A stretch of 64,000 nt of DNA from Calliphora vicina (Eukaryota; Arthropoda; Insecta; Diptera; Calliphoridae): contig NC_088780.1 of NCBI RefSeq assembly GCF_958450345.1, forward strand, positions 124,572,226 to 124,636,225, in the 5' to 3' direction. Position numbers and translations under genes: made by a program. Each line of letters begins with the position of its first letter. The stretch's first letter is position 1. Below the pieces are notes generated by a model that ran no database searches, was not told the DNA's origin, and saw only the letters and a program-made list of their open reading frames with translations. Shown piece after piece: positions 50,455 to 62,800 of the stretch.

Positions 50455-51154
50455 AATAAGTAAGAAAGTATGGTCGGTCAAGCCCGACCATATAATACCC
50501 TACACTAAGTAAAAGAGTAAAAACATTTTTCTTTTAAAATTTCAATAATTTGTATTTTTGAGTGATTTTCGGAAGTGGGCCTTATATGGGGGCTATGACC
50601 AATTATGGACCGATCACCATGAAATTAGGTCGTGTGATTTGTGTCTATATGAAAGTTTAGTATGTTGAATTTTGTGAGTATACCAAGCGATTTATGCACG
50701 TTAAAGTGATTTTCGGAAGCGGGTCTATATGGGAGCTATGACTAATTATGGACCGATCGTAACAAAATTATATGACATGAATTTTGTATATAGAAAACTT
50801 ATTTTAGCGAAATTTGTGTAGATACATATATAAATTAAACATTTATGACCGATAAAGTCCAATTTCGAGAGGATATTTGTATGGGGGCTAGGTGAAATAA
50901 TGGACCGATTTCAGCCAGTTTCAATAGGCGTCGTCCTTGGGCCGAACAAATTATATGTACGAAATTTTATCGAAATATCTTCAAAATTGCGACCTGTACT
51001 CTGCGCACAAGGTTTACATGGACAGCCAGCCAGACGGACGGACATCGTTTAATCGACTCAGAAAGTGATTCTAAGTCGATCGGTGTACTTTAAGGTGGGT
51101 GTTAGACCAATATTTTTGGGCGTTATACACCCACTATGGTGGTGTAGGGTATAA
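50455..51154 (-). mobile_element. Helentron family II (middle border of duplication)
   Basis: It opens AATAAGTAAGAAAGTATGGT with hairpin GGTCGGTCAAGCCCGACC and ends GGTGGTGTAGGGTATAA. The microsatellite is short (CAGCCAGCCAGACGGACGG). Compared with the 53843 copy it lacks about 17 bp (CAACATTTTTA region) near 50683. Confidence 0.85.
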
Positions 51155-51262
51155 ATATGTTTGATTTTATAAATTTTGTGATTGAATTTTAATTTTTTCT
51201 GTGTGCACCGAAATCATGCTAAATTTGTTTGTAATAGATCCGTAATTTGCTCATATATATAT

Positions 51263-53083
51263 TAGAGTGACAATCAGTTGTATGGAAAAAAATTTTTGTT
51301 AAAATTTTGAAGAGTGCCGGGTGGAATATATATATATGCCATATATCCGTATTTACTTGTGTATGAGTTTTTGTCTTCGTGGGATACCGTTAACCTATTC
51401 GCAGGTATGGCCAAAAAAAAATTTTTTTTACGGCTGTTTCGAATCTTCATTTTCAAGTTTTTAAAAATTTTGTTAAATAAATTTCAGAATTTTTTGATCA
51501 TCACATTGGGATTTATTGAGATCAAAATAGGGAATAAAAATATGAAAAAATTATGTCAATACCTCTTACAGTTTTTCTGTACCTGCGATTTAAATTTTGC
51601 GATTTTCAAGAAAAAAATATTTTTTGTCCATATTTAGGCGAATGAGCCCAATTTCCTTAATGTTATAAATTTTAAGTAAAACCTATTCATAATATTATAG
51701 TCCTTGTAATTTTAAATATGGTCTGAAAGTTTTACTAAAATCGGAAAACGATAACCTTAAATCGTGAAGGTCAAAGGTAAAATTTTTCAATATTTGGAAT
51801 TTCTAAGAAAATATAGCGAAATGTTATATATTTTTGGGCCGATTTTAATGAAAATTGAGCAAAATATACATTGGGGTATATTATTAAAAATAACAGTGCA
51901 GAAATGGATTTAATACTTTAAGAGCACTTTGGGTCAAAATGGCTGTGTTTTTCTTGATTTTAAAAGTTGAGGGTAATTTGGACCCCAAGTGCTTCTAAGG
52001 GTTAATTTCCATTTTTGTGCTGTTATTTTAAATTCTGGACTTTATGTTATACTTTCCTCAAGTTTCATTAAAATCGGCCCAAAAATATATATCATTTCGC
52101 TATCTTTTCATTAGAAATTCCACATATTGAAAAATTTGACCTTTGACCTTCACGATTTTAAGGTTATCGTTTTCCGATTTTAGTAAAACTTTCAGACCAT
52201 AATTAAAATTACCAGGATTATAATATTATGGATAAGTTTTACTTAAAATTTATAACAGTAAGGAAATTTGGCTCATTCGCCTAAATATGGTCAAAAAATT
52301 TGTTTTTCTTGAAAATCGCAAAATTTAAGTCGCAGGTACGGAAAAACTGTAAGATTTATTGATATAAATTTATCATCTTTTCATTCCCTATTTTGATCTC
52401 AATAAATCCCAATGTGATGATCAAAAAATTCTGAAATTTGTTTAACAAAATTTTTGAAAATTTAAAAATGGAGATTCGAAACAGCCGTAAAAAAAATTTT
52501 TTTTTGGCCATACCTGCGAATAGGTTAACGGTATCCCACGAAGACAAAAACTCATACACAAGTAAATACGGATATATGGCCTGAAACACGTTAATGGTCT
52601 GGCGAATTTGTAATAACTTTAACATTTTTTAACCAAATTTTGTCATTTACATTACAACGATAATTACGTACACATTTCGATTCTTTTGCATTCAATTCCA
52701 AAGGTATTTATTTAGTAGCAAAATTTTTAAAATATCTTAAAAATTTGCATTTTTTATGAATTTTGGCAATAATACAGTTTTTGGGTCATTTTGACCCAAA
52801 GGAGATGCAGGGTTAACTTCCAAAAAAATTTTTTTAATGTAATATTCATTAATATAAATAAATCTATACATTTCTAGAAAACAATGCAGAAATTTAACGA
52901 GTTTCACCTATTTATTCCATATAAATAGTAAAATTTTGCATATATCTGAACTTTGACCTCGATGCGCGTCCAGAAATCGTTGCCCGATTTGGCTCAAATT
53001 TTCAGCACTTAACATTTAGGTCTAGTGTCACAATTTTCCACCCGGCACTCTTTGAAATCTAAAAAAAATCGGCTGTCACTCTA
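51263..53083. mobile_element. hAT-like fold-back element with ATATATAT TSD
   Basis: Ends TAGAGTGACAATC and GGCTGTCACTCTA; ATATATAT on both sides (51255-51262 and 53084-53091), with the caution that the target is a TA microsatellite. Outer sequences GAGTGCCGGGTGGAA and CCACCCGGCACTC are inverted. The internal arms (about 51350-52580) are homologous to those of 38320-40374 (CCGTTAACCTATTCGCAGGT). The extra stretch at 52600-53030 lies only on the right. It has no transposase. Confidence 0.85.
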
Positions 53084-53842
53084 ATATATATACATATACT
53101 ACCCTACTTTCTTAATTGTTTTAGTAATATGTAGATGGTATTTAAGATTCGAATAAATATATGTATATCAGAAGTCTGTCTTTATTAAAATTTTTTTACA
53201 TGTTTAAATTTAGCAAAAATAAAAACAACCAGCGAGAAAACTTTTTAATTGTATGTTAAAAACTTTACATGCATTATTATTCTGCAATCAATTAACAAGT
53301 TTAATTATCAAACAACAAACGACAATTCCAAAGGATAATGCATTTTCGCATATACATATGTACGTACACACATCTGCAAATTCATGCATACTTACACATT
53401 AGGGTCTTTCTCATTTTTAAAGTCTCCGAAGGTTTAATAGTTGTACCTATAATGGGTTAGTGCGGAGGCCGATTTGAAATTGTAAATCGAGGTGATTTAG
53501 TTTTTGGTCATAAAATTTGTTAAAATTAATTTTTAAAAATACATTTTATTTTCTAATACGTTTGATTGTATTAAAAAAAATACTAGTTTTTTACTAGGAC
53601 TTCACTAACCCATTAAAAGCTAAAAAATATAATTTAACCCTTTAATGCTACAAAAAAATCAAATATTTAAAAAAAATTAAATGTCTACGAATAAAATAAA
53701 TTTATTCTAGTTTTATGGAAAAAAAAATATTTTGTAATATTTTTTGAGAAATTGTTAAGGAAAAATTATATTTCGTCAAATAAATTTCTGCCCGCTTCAA
53801 CACAAACGTGTTAACTTTATTAAATATCGCGAAAACAACTTA

Positions 53843-54594
53843 AACAAGTAAGAAAGTATGGTCGGTCAAGCCCGACCATATAATACACTACACTAAGTAA
53901 AAGAGTAAAAACATTTTTCTTTTAAAATTTCAATAATTTGTATTTTTGAGTGATTTTCGGAAGTGGGCCTTATATGGGGGCTATGACCAATTATGGACCG
54001 ATCGCCATGAAATTAGGTCGTGTGATTTGTGTCTATATGAAAGTTTACTGTGTTGAATTTTGTGAGTATACCAACATTTTTAAGCGATTTATGCACGTTA
54101 AAGTGATTTTCGGAAGCTGGTCTATATGGGAGCTATGACTAATTATGGACCGATCGTAACAAAATTTGGTGACATGAATTTTGTATATATAAAACTTATT
54201 TGGAGCGCAACTTGTGGAGATACATTTATAAATTAAACATTTATGACCTTTAAAGTCCAATTTCGGAAGGACATTTGTATGGGGGCTAGGTGAAATAATG
54301 GACCGATTTCAGCCAGTTTCAATGGGCATGGTCCTTGGGCCAAAAAAATAACATGTACTAAATTTGATAGAAATATCTTCAAAATTGCGACCTGTACTCT
54401 GCGCACAAAGTTTACATGGACAGCCAGCCGACAAGACGGACGGACGGACAGACGGACATCGTTTAATCGACTCAGAAAGTGATTCTAAGTCGATCGGTAT
54501 ACTTTAGGGTGGGTGTTAGACTAATATTTTTGGACGTTACAAACATCTGCAGAAACGCATAATACCCTCCCCACTATGGTGGTGCAGGGTATAA
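53843..54594 (-). mobile_element. Helentron family II (right border of duplication)
   Basis: It opens AACAAGTAAGAAAGTATGGT, with hairpin GGTCGGTCAAGCCCGACC, and ends GGTGGTGCAGGGTATAA. The microsatellite tract is CAGCCAGCCGACAAGACGGA then CGGACGGACAGACGGACA. Downstream sequence differs from the duplicated unit. Confidence 0.85.
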
Positions 54595-54769
54595 AAAGTG
54601 AAGAATTAAAATCAAAGTTTGAAATTGCAGGGGTAAATATTGAAAACTCTCTCTGATGATTCAACCTTCTAGAATTATTGTATCATGGTACAGTATTAGG
54701 TTAATTATAGTTTTGGAATTCAATTTGATGATAATCACATTGTTTTACAATATTGTTACGAAATTGCAA

Positions 54770-55985
54770 TTCTCAGCGAGTAGTTTTCCCTAATTAATTT
54801 GCCACGTAAAAAACATTAGGTAGATATGTTGTATACCAATCTATTTTTCAAGGGGTCTATTTTTCAAGAATATTTGAAAAATAGACCCCAAGAATATTTA
54901 TAACTTTTGACAGTTAAAAAATTCATGGAATACTTTTTTGAAAAATATGACAATATTGAGTTTTTGCAAAGATACAATTTTTCAAATTGTAATTAAATTT
55001 TTATTTTTGAATATTTTTTAATGCAATTTTACAGTTACATATCGTTACCGTAATATAGAAAGGCCCTAACTCGTGTTTTTTTTGGCTAAATATGATATAT
55101 GAGCGTACCATTGATCGTAATAAACGAAAATCTGGGCTTACAAAAATAACACGAGTTAGGGCCTTTCTGCATTAAGGTAACGATATATAGATTTTTCTTT
55201 TGAAAATGGAAAAATAAAAACAAATTTTGAAACTTATAATCAGGAATCCCGCAATTCCCAAAAAAGTGTTGAAAAATCCCAAAAATGTAATTTATTAGCA
55301 TTTTTGGGAGTTATCGAAACCTCCCTCTAAAATAGGTTAGTATATTTTGATATCGACTATACAATTTGAGAATTTTTGCCCTAAATTTGAATTTTACATA
55401 AAAAATAGGGGTTTTTTTTATGGATCTGGTCCTGGATGGATGCTGAGGGGGTAAAAATATTTAATATAAAGTAAGCTTTTCAAAAAGTATAAATTCCTAA
55501 TACATCTTTTTAGAAATTTTTTAGATAACTTAAAAAGAAAAAAGTACTTTTTTCGAAAAACATCGAAACAACGAAACATCGCCTTTTTTTAAATTCAAAT
55601 GCATATAACATTGGAGTCAGTCACGATTTTTAAGCAACTATTTTTTTGTTTGACATATACATTTTTTGTTAGTTCAATAAAATAAAATGGAGAAACTCGG
55701 GAAATATTTCGAACCGCTGTTATCAAGAAACTGGAGTAGGGTGGGTAAAAATGTTGAAAATTTAATTTTCAAATGCAAGTATCTCCTAAGTTATAAGAGT
55801 TTTTTGAAATCGGCACACATACGAAGAAATAGGATCGTTTTAGATATTGAACATACCCTACTTTGGGGACCCCTGGCCGTACCTGTTCCGTTCATGCGGT
55901 CAAAATTCAAAACATAAACTCGACAAAACTCCTTCGGATAAGCGTTTAGAAGTTACATATTTATTTCCATCTTTTTTTTCTATAT
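54770..55985 (-). repeat. Inverted copy of the old repeat at 13660-14790
   Basis: It carries the complement of the 13660-14790 block throughout: CCCTAATTAATTTGCCACGT, CATGGAATACTTTTTTGAAA, CCCGCAATTCCCAAAAAAGT, AAGCGTTTAGAAGTTACAT. A 142-bp MITE is inserted at 55042-55183. The frames are accidental. The two copies are about 40 kb apart and clearly diverged. Confidence 0.75.
55042..55183. repeat. 142-bp MITE with TCGTTACC ends in a TA site
   Basis: TIRs of about 40 bp: TCGTTACCGTAAT, AGAAAGGCCCTAACTCGTGT and the inverse. TA flanks at 55040-55041 and 55184-55185. The homologous repeat at about 14548 has no insert there, giving an empty site (ATCTATATAAGTG versus ATCTATATATGTAAC with the element removed). 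Confidence 0.82.
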
Positions 55986-56002
55986 TTATATGAATTCGAA
56001 AC

Positions 56003-56460
56003 TGTGGGAGGGTATATTGGGTTAGTTCTGATGTATGAAACATGCTAAAATATTGTCCCAACACCCACCTTAAAGTATACCAATCTGATCAGGATCACTT
56101 TCTGATTCCATGTAAACCTTTTATCAAACTACAGATCGCAATTCCAAAGATAATTCCACAAAATTTGGCAGAAACTTTTCCATTGGATCAAGGGCGATGC
56201 CTGTTGAATATGGTTAGAGCGGTCCATTATTTCTTCTAGCGGCCATATAGCTTCCCTATCAGAAAATAGTTAACTTCGCATAAATATCTTAATTATATAG
56301 ATATCCAACCAAATTCAGTACAAATAGTTTTAAATAAACTTAACTCACACTAACAAATTGAGTACCGATCGGTCAATGATTTTTCATGGATCCTGCAAAA
56401 GGACCACTCTCGAAAATTTCATTAATGAGCATAAATATCTGAAATATGTTGAAAATAAAT
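56003..56460 (+). mobile_element. Degenerate Helentron remnant
   Basis: GTGGGAGGGTATATTGGG, CACCCACCTTAAAGTATACC, AATCTGATCAGGATCACTTT and GGTTAGAGCGGTCCATTATT follow the order of family II, but are strongly diverged and lack the GTCY tract. The CTGATCAGGATCAC wording is nearer the mini-me core known from Drosophila. Confidence 0.6.
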
Positions 56461-56870
56461 AATGTCACCAAATAAGGAACCTCCCTAATACACATGTATG
56501 CAGGAAAATGCAATAGAAATGTCTGATAGAATAAAAGCGACATTAAAGATTCACCTGCACATGTATAATGACAACAATGTGTTAGCGTATGCTGTATGTA
56601 GGTATGTATACAAATGAGGAATAAAAAAATATTATTTAAAAAACACAGCGTAGCAGACAAAGAATCATATAAAATTTATAGACAAAAATAAATTGAAAAA
56701 TATAAAAGACACTTATTTTCAACACAGTACTTCTCTATAGACTGGTAGTGTTAACTTTTAGTGCTGCGGATGCCCGTAAACATATTTTGCACATTTATAA
56801 AGATTTACAGCTTGTAGCATACACAAATACACGCATACAACACCACACCAATAAAAAAACCTTAAACAAG

Positions 56871-57000
56871 CCAGCGGGAAAAAAATTATGTAAAAAGGCC
56901 TTAATTTGCAGACACAATACATAACAAAATCGATTAAATTTAGCACGGCGTGTCATTGGAGCCAAAGCCTTGCATATGCAATTTTTTAGAAAAATCGTGC
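56871..57000. repeat. CAGCGGGAAAAA repeat end
   Basis: CCAGCGGGAAAAAAATTATG then AAAAAGGCCTTAATTTGCAG, matching the start of the 6108 repeat and, inverted, 47010-47070. The frames across it are not genes. Confidence 0.4.
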
Positions 57001-57450
57001 AGTGCAAAGAAAAAAAGAGGGAAATAAATCTAAACCCTTAGTCTGATTTTAATGAAATTTGACATGTGCAAAGACGTAGTGTTGTCGAGTTGAAGGTTTG
57101 AATTTTGACCGAATGAGCCCACCAATCTCGTATAGCTTAGGAGATATTCGCATTTTAAAATTAAATTATCAACATTTTCACCCACCATACTCCAGTTTTT
57201 TGATAAAAGCGGGTACAAATATTTCCCGATTTGCTCCTTTTTTCTTTTATTGGACTAACTACAAATGTATATGTCAAACAAAAAAAGAATTGTTTACAAA
57301 TCGTCACTGACTCCAAAGTTATATGCATTTGAATTACAAATTAAGAGCGTATATGCATTTTCCAATTTTAATGCCGTTTTAAAAACAAAAAATTTCGAAA
57401 TTTTTCTAAAAAAAAATTTATATTTCTAAAATGACCACGAAGATTAAAAA
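57001..57450 (+). repeat. Fragment of the 13614-type repeat
   Basis: CAGTGCAAAGAAAAAAAGAG, then GGGAAATAAATCTAAACCC, GACATGTGCAAAGACGTAGT and TATAGCTTAGGAGATATTCG match 13611-14060 in order, with divergence. Confidence 0.6.
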
Positions 57451-57761
57451 CGTGTCAAGCCTTACCTAAAGGTAATTTTGTTCCGGAATTTTGGTTTTTT
57501 CAGTTTGTTCAATAAACTAAACCTTTTTTGAGTTACGCGAATATATGTTGTGCAACCTGCTCCATTTTCGAAATAACGGTATATCTCGAAAATACGAGCT
57601 AACCTAAAAAAACGGTTAGCACCACTGAATTCAGCACACCCGAATTAGCTTAACCCACCGGGTGCCCCGTTTGAATAAAGGTTTTTTAGGCCTTATTTTG
57701 CAATGGAATTTTGAATGTGTACAAAGTAAAGTCCTTCTCGAACACCTTCTAAGAGACGACA

Positions 57762-58375
57762 CACAATGGTTTAGAAACTTTTTTTTTGGAAATAATTCGA
57801 TATCTTGGGAATTATTGGATATATTGTTACGAAATTTTACATGGTTTGAGCTGAGGCGATTTCGAGTTGATTTACGTTTGATCAGCTTCCTAGCGATAAT
57901 GGGAGCCAGTGCGTAGCTTTTTTGTGGATTGGTGCTTTGCCTTTTTAGAATTTTTTACTCAAACCGAAATTTTGTTTTTAAAATTGTCCAAGTTTGGATA
58001 GGTCTGGGGGTTGATATGTTCGCTCAAGTGAGCCAAATTTTTCTTTACATGCATTTGCATTAAGTTATCTTTCCGGATCTTATACAAATTCTATATAGTC
58101 TCGAAGAAAAGTTTTTTCTACATAAGAAAAAATATATGTGGACTCTTTTGGAAAAAAAACGTTAAAAATACGGAGATTTTCTTAAAAAAATTTGAGATCC
58201 GAGATGACCAACTTTGAGGGGCTACGCACTGGCCGTCATTATCGCTAAGAAGCTGAATAAACATAAATAAACTCGAAATCATGTCAGCTCAAACCATTTG
58301 ACATTTCGTAACAATATTTCCAATAGTTCCCAAAATACCGAATTATTTCCAAAAAAAAGTTTCTAAACCACTGTG
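57762..58375. mobile_element. 614-bp Transib-type MITE with exact 5-bp TSD
   Basis: Left end CACAATGGTTTAGAAACTTT; complement of the right end CACAGTGGTTTAGAAACTTT. TSD CGACA at 57757-57761 and 58376-58380. RSS-like heptamers and a GC-rich 5-bp duplication are the known marks of Transib. Arms of about 160 bp are inverted (57762-57920 and 58205-58375). The flanks fit together as one repeat, whose uninterrupted relative is at 6645-6735. The 84-codon frame inside is accidental. Confidence 0.85.
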
Positions 58376-58380
58376 CGACA

Positions 58381-59417
58381 GAGTGTCTGAATATCGGATC
58401 TTATGAAATATGTAAGCAGATATTTTAGAAGGCCTACAAAGTGAAGCCCTAGCGTATTCGCATTGAGAATTTATTTTTATACAAATTTAATAAAAAGAGA
58501 AATATAAAAATACGATTTATAAAATATTTGTAGACAATATTATCTATGTATATAAACACAGAGTCGTGTTCATAACCGAATTTCTCACAAATCGTATTTT
58601 GTCGGTGCCATGTACAATCACTAAATTTTATTGGGATGTCTGAATATATGGTAGCTGTGCTATTTTATCGCTGAATTATTATTTAAAATAAAATAATTTG
58701 GATTTTTTCTAACACATGAAATAAACTATAGACTTTTTAACTTTTCTCCCATTTATTGATAAAAATAGAATGTGTTTAGTCTTAAAATATGTACAAAATC
58801 TTAATATAAAAAGGAAAATTCGTTTCATTTAATTGAGTTTTTACACCCTTTCGCATGGCAGGTTTAGGTTTACGTATATGAAATACAAAACCAATATGTT
58901 AATATATTTTCTTATTTAAATTGAGACTTGAATAATCTTGACCTTTCTGCGTCCTTAAATAAAATGGTTGAAATAATACATTCAGTATGAGAACGAAAGA
59001 TTAACATACATTTAAAACTCAGAAAAATGTATTGGTGTTTTGTTGACGAGTTCAAGATATCGTGGATATCTTAAAGCATTTAATTTCCCATTGCGAAAAC
59101 ACTAAATATATAACACCGGACATATGCTGACTCCTCGCAACTAATTTCCAAGAACGATTTCTTATAATAAAAATGTGATTCTTGTTATGAAACCCAAAAA
59201 ATTCAATAACCCACCATTTCATGTGCACATCCTAATGCTGATTTGTTTAGTTAAAAATTTAGTAGATCTTATTTGTTTAAATTTTTTAATTGAAAAATAT
59301 TTTAAATGAAATAAATTAATTTGTGAATTTAAATTTATTTTATACTCACTACATGTTTTGTGAAAAATGTCTACCGATACAAATTTTTATTTCGGCTGAG
59401 AACATCGAATTTAAATT
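58381..59417. other. AT-rich spacer, no gene seen
   Basis: No gene or TE end recognised. Confidence 0.4.
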
Positions 59418-60042
59418 TTTATACCCTACACCACCATAGTGGGGAGGGTATAATTCGTTTGTGCAGATGTTTGTAACGCCCAAAAATATTAGTCTAACAC
59501 CCACCTTAAAGTATACCGATCGACTTAGAATCACTTTTTTTCGGCTCAAGATCCAAGCCTATTGAAACTGGCTGAAATCGGTCCATTATTTCACCTAGCC
59601 CCCATACAAATGTCCTCCCGAAATTGGACTTTATCGGTCATAAATGTTTAATTTATATATGTATCTCCAAAAATTCCACTCCAAATAAGTTTTATATACA
59701 CGAAATTCATGTCACCAAATTTTGTTACGATCGGTCCATAATTAGTCATAGCTCCCATATAGACCCGCTTCCGAAAATCACTTTAACGTGCATAAATCGC
59801 TTAAAAACGTTGGTATACACACAAAATTCAACATAGTTAACTTTAATATAGACATAAATCACACGACCTAATTTCATGGTGATCGGTCCATAATTGGTTA
59901 TTGCCCTCCTGTAAGGCCCACTTCCGAAAATCACTAAAAATATAAATTATTGAAATTTTAAAAGAAAAATGTTTTTGCTCTTTTACTTAGTGTAGTGTAT
60001 TATATGGTCGGGCTTGACCGACCATACTTCCTTACTTGTTTT
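59418..60042 (+). mobile_element. Helentron family II, complete ends, no GTCY tract
   Basis: It opens TTTATACCCTACACCACCAT and closes with the hairpin GGTCGGGCTTGACCGACC then ATACTTCCTTACTTGTTTT. Between GACTTAGAATCACTTT and TCAAGATCCAAGCC about 130 bp, including the GTCY/CAGC tract, is deleted. It is non-coding. Confidence 0.85.
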
Positions 60043-60963
60043 ATATCGTAATCGAATTTTTCGATTACAATCACTAACATTGCTGAATTTAATTTAGTCA
60101 TAGTGGACGAATAAACTAATTAAGTTTTAGAAAACATTAAGCTGGTTTAAATAACTATATAATTATTTAATCCTATCATAGAAAATCTATTAAAATTATA
60201 GTTTTTCAATTATAATACCTTAAATTCAGCTCATCTTATTAAATATTAAAAATGGAAACTGATTTCCAATCGAACTCTTTTCTGTTTGTTTATATTCTAT
60301 AGAATTTCACTTTAAACTGAAGAAAATTAAATACTTATAAAGAAAATTAATGGTTTTACAGGCATTGCTGATATTTTTTGTTATTGCTTAAAATAATTCC
60401 AATTGAAGTTTGAAAATAAATAAATCGACAGTTAAATTATCATTAAACGTACTTTTTGAATAAAGTTTATTGAAGTTATCTGCCAGTCTTTATTTGATGT
60501 TTGTAATGTTTACAAAACAAAATGCCTAGTGACTCTTGCTAAGATTTTTATTCTTTTTTTTTCTTTTTAATTCTTTTGAATGATTTTAAATGGAAATCAT
60601 TACCTATGTGATAAGTCATATTAATTTTGATCCCAAATGTGACAAAACACAATTTGCTAATTGATATTTTTTTTTCATACAGCTGCAATCGTAATCCCTT
60701 ACAATACGTTAATGTGGTTTTTAAATGTCAATATTGCTAATGCAACGTCATTTTGTTGAAATTCAACAATATTGTCATTAAGAGATAAAAGCAACATTTA
60801 CAGTTGCATTTATGTTCACATAAACATTGGTACTTTCATCAGCTTATTTGAGCTGATAAAAATGAAAGAATTATTTCAAAGTTTATATCAAAATGCAATC
60901 AATCACAACAACCACAAGAACAAAATAAAAAAACAAAATTCATACACATTTATCAAAAAACAT
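60043..60963. other. AT-rich spacer, no gene seen
   Basis: No TE end or motif recognised. The frame at 60772-60975 is motif-free. Confidence 0.4.
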
Positions 60964-61740
60964 CCCAGCAGTTAAGCAAGTAGTCAATGTATCCCTTAAA
61001 GATAGTAATTGTCACTAATGTCTAATCACTTGTCTGACTCCAATATATATGTTTTGGGTCTTTTGACACGTATGTGCTCTTTGTAGTGCATATAGAAGAC
61101 AATTGATTATTTTATACAACCCAGGTAATCTAGCATGAAGACAATTGCCACTTAAGTGTCTCTAAGTAATTTAGCGTGTAGTCACTTTAAACGTTTTGTG
61201 AGTAATTCGTACAAACTGGTTTTATACAAACTGTGTTCATATAATTCTCATACAGTTTATTTTTGCTTAAGTAATATAGCATGAAGTCAATAGTCGCTTT
61301 AGTGTCTCTTAGTAACCTATAGTGAAGTCACTTTAAACGTTTATTTTTTACTTCACTCTAGAAAGTAGTTATTTTAGCTACCAGAAGCAATCTATTGGAG
61401 AGTTGTCGGAGGAAGGTTTGTTTAAAAGCAATTGTTTATTGGACTGCCTGTGATATGTCTTTTTAAATGACTAGACTTTGTGGTGAAATAGCACACGTAC
61501 GTGTTAAAATAATTAGTTATGTAGCTGATCAAGTAACCAGTTAGGTAGCTGGTAAAGTAACTGAGACTCTGTAACCGTTATGGGAATCCAATACATTGAT
61601 TACTTTCGACCAGCTATCGGACAGAGTCATTGTAATCAAAAAGGATGAATTGACCTCCTGCTTAGGACATGTACGTGTTAAAATAATTAGTCACGTAGCT
61701 ATCCCGCACTAATTCGGGACTGTCTCCTAGAACTACTGGG
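60964..61740. mobile_element. 777-bp element with CCCAGCAGTT ends (copy 2)
   Basis: Left end CCCAGCAGTTAAGCAAGTAG, right end TAGAACTACTGGG. It is the inverted, moderately diverged counterpart of 22724-23512 over its full length (TTTTAACACGTACATGTCCT, AAGCAGGAGGTCAATT). The flanking dinucleotide is AT on both sides, again a 2-bp duplication. A short piece like its left end (AGTTAAGCAAGTAGACAATG) lies alone at 14976. Confidence 0.85.
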
Positions 61741-62200
61741 ATACTAGCATAGAAAAAATATATAAAGAAATTTTGATAAACCACAATGTGAAGGAAGAAG
61801 TGTTAAATTTAACACATTTGTGGATTTGTAGTAGGGCGGGATATATGTTTAACTTTGATGTTTTTATAACCACCATTTGTGGAAAACACGATAGGGTCCA
61901 GACGAATGGAGCTAGCTGGCTGAAATTTTCCACAAATACTATCTGTTGACAAGGTTTGTTGGTTATTGAAAATGGGCAATATCGGTCGATGCTTTCACCT
62001 AGGCCTCATTCAAATGTCACTCCGCAATACTGTTTGAGCAGTCACAAATATGTTGATTAGGCGGCAATCCCGAATACTGTAAAGTATGGGGGAAATCGGG
62101 CAAAATTTGTCCCTTGTCCCCTCAGAAAATGACATGAAAATTCATAATTTTCCTATAATAACACAGGGCAACAAAATCGAAAAAATTTTAGAGGCTTTTT
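61741..62200. repeat. Faint Helentron-like remnant
   Basis: 61860-62040 (ATGGAGCTAGCTGGCTGAAA, GGTCGATGCTTTCACCTAGG, CCTCATTCAAATGTCACTCC) echoes the family II middle part (GGCTGAAATCGG, CACCTAGCCCCCATACAAAT). Very diverged. No gene. Confidence 0.4.
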
Positions 62201-62800
62201 AAACCACTTAACAATTTAGATGTATTGTGGTTCCAGTAGTACAAATATGGTGCAAATTTTAAATTCTATGGAATGGAAATTCTACTGAGTTCACTTAATT
62301 GTGAATAAATTCAAAAAGAATGCTAATATCTGAACCAAAAATCTGATTGTAATATGAGTAGCATACGGGCAATTCCATATTATCGTATGTGGCATTTGTA
62401 CGCCTATAGAGTGGAATAGATTTTGCAAAAATAAGAGTATCTGAAAAATAATTTGATCTTTATGTTCCATTCAAAGGGTACTATATTTTAAAATAATAAA
62501 AAGTTCTTTCGAAACATTGTTGTCCAAAATATCGAGCGAAATAAGGGTATATCGTATGTGACATAAAACGGAACTCTTTTTGAGGTACATGTAGAAATAT
62601 GCGAAAATATTCGAATCGTGAGAGGCGTTATGTTTTCTTTTAATTTCTTACACTAAACGAAATATTTTTCCTTTACAATCCGTCATATTTAAATAAAAAC
62701 AATCTTTGGATGATTTTATAATAAAAAAAATTTAATATCATACGTGACATACCGTACGTCACAGATTTTTCTCTTATAATAAAACATTATATATTCTGTA
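62201..62800. repeat. Diverged repeat related to the 15244 palindrome arm
   Basis: TTCACTTAATTGTGAATAAATTC at 62291 (first 20 bases TTCACTTAATTGTGAATAAA) matches the palindrome arm, followed by similar order (GAATGCTAATATCTGA, ATTATCGTATGTGGC). Phrases CGTATGTGACAT, CATACGTGACAT and CGTACGTCACA recur at about 62550-62765, partly inverted. Confidence 0.45.

Larger units (their letters stand above)
48271..53842. repeat. Tandem duplication, two units bounded by Helentrons
   Basis: Unit 1 is 48271-50454 and unit 2 is 50455-53842, each beginning with a family II Helentron and followed by the same unique sequence (ATGTTTGATTTTATAAATTT, CAACCAGCGAGAAAAC, CGCGAAAACAACTTAAA). A third Helentron at 53843 closes the array. 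Subtracting the insert specific to each unit (625 bp plus TA; 1821 bp plus 8 bp) leaves 1557 and 1559 bp, almost equal. Divergence is low but visible. Confidence 0.9.

Noticed and set aside
57662..57916. 84-codon frame as a gene
   Set aside because: It lies across the Transib MITE left arm and its repeat flank and has no motif.
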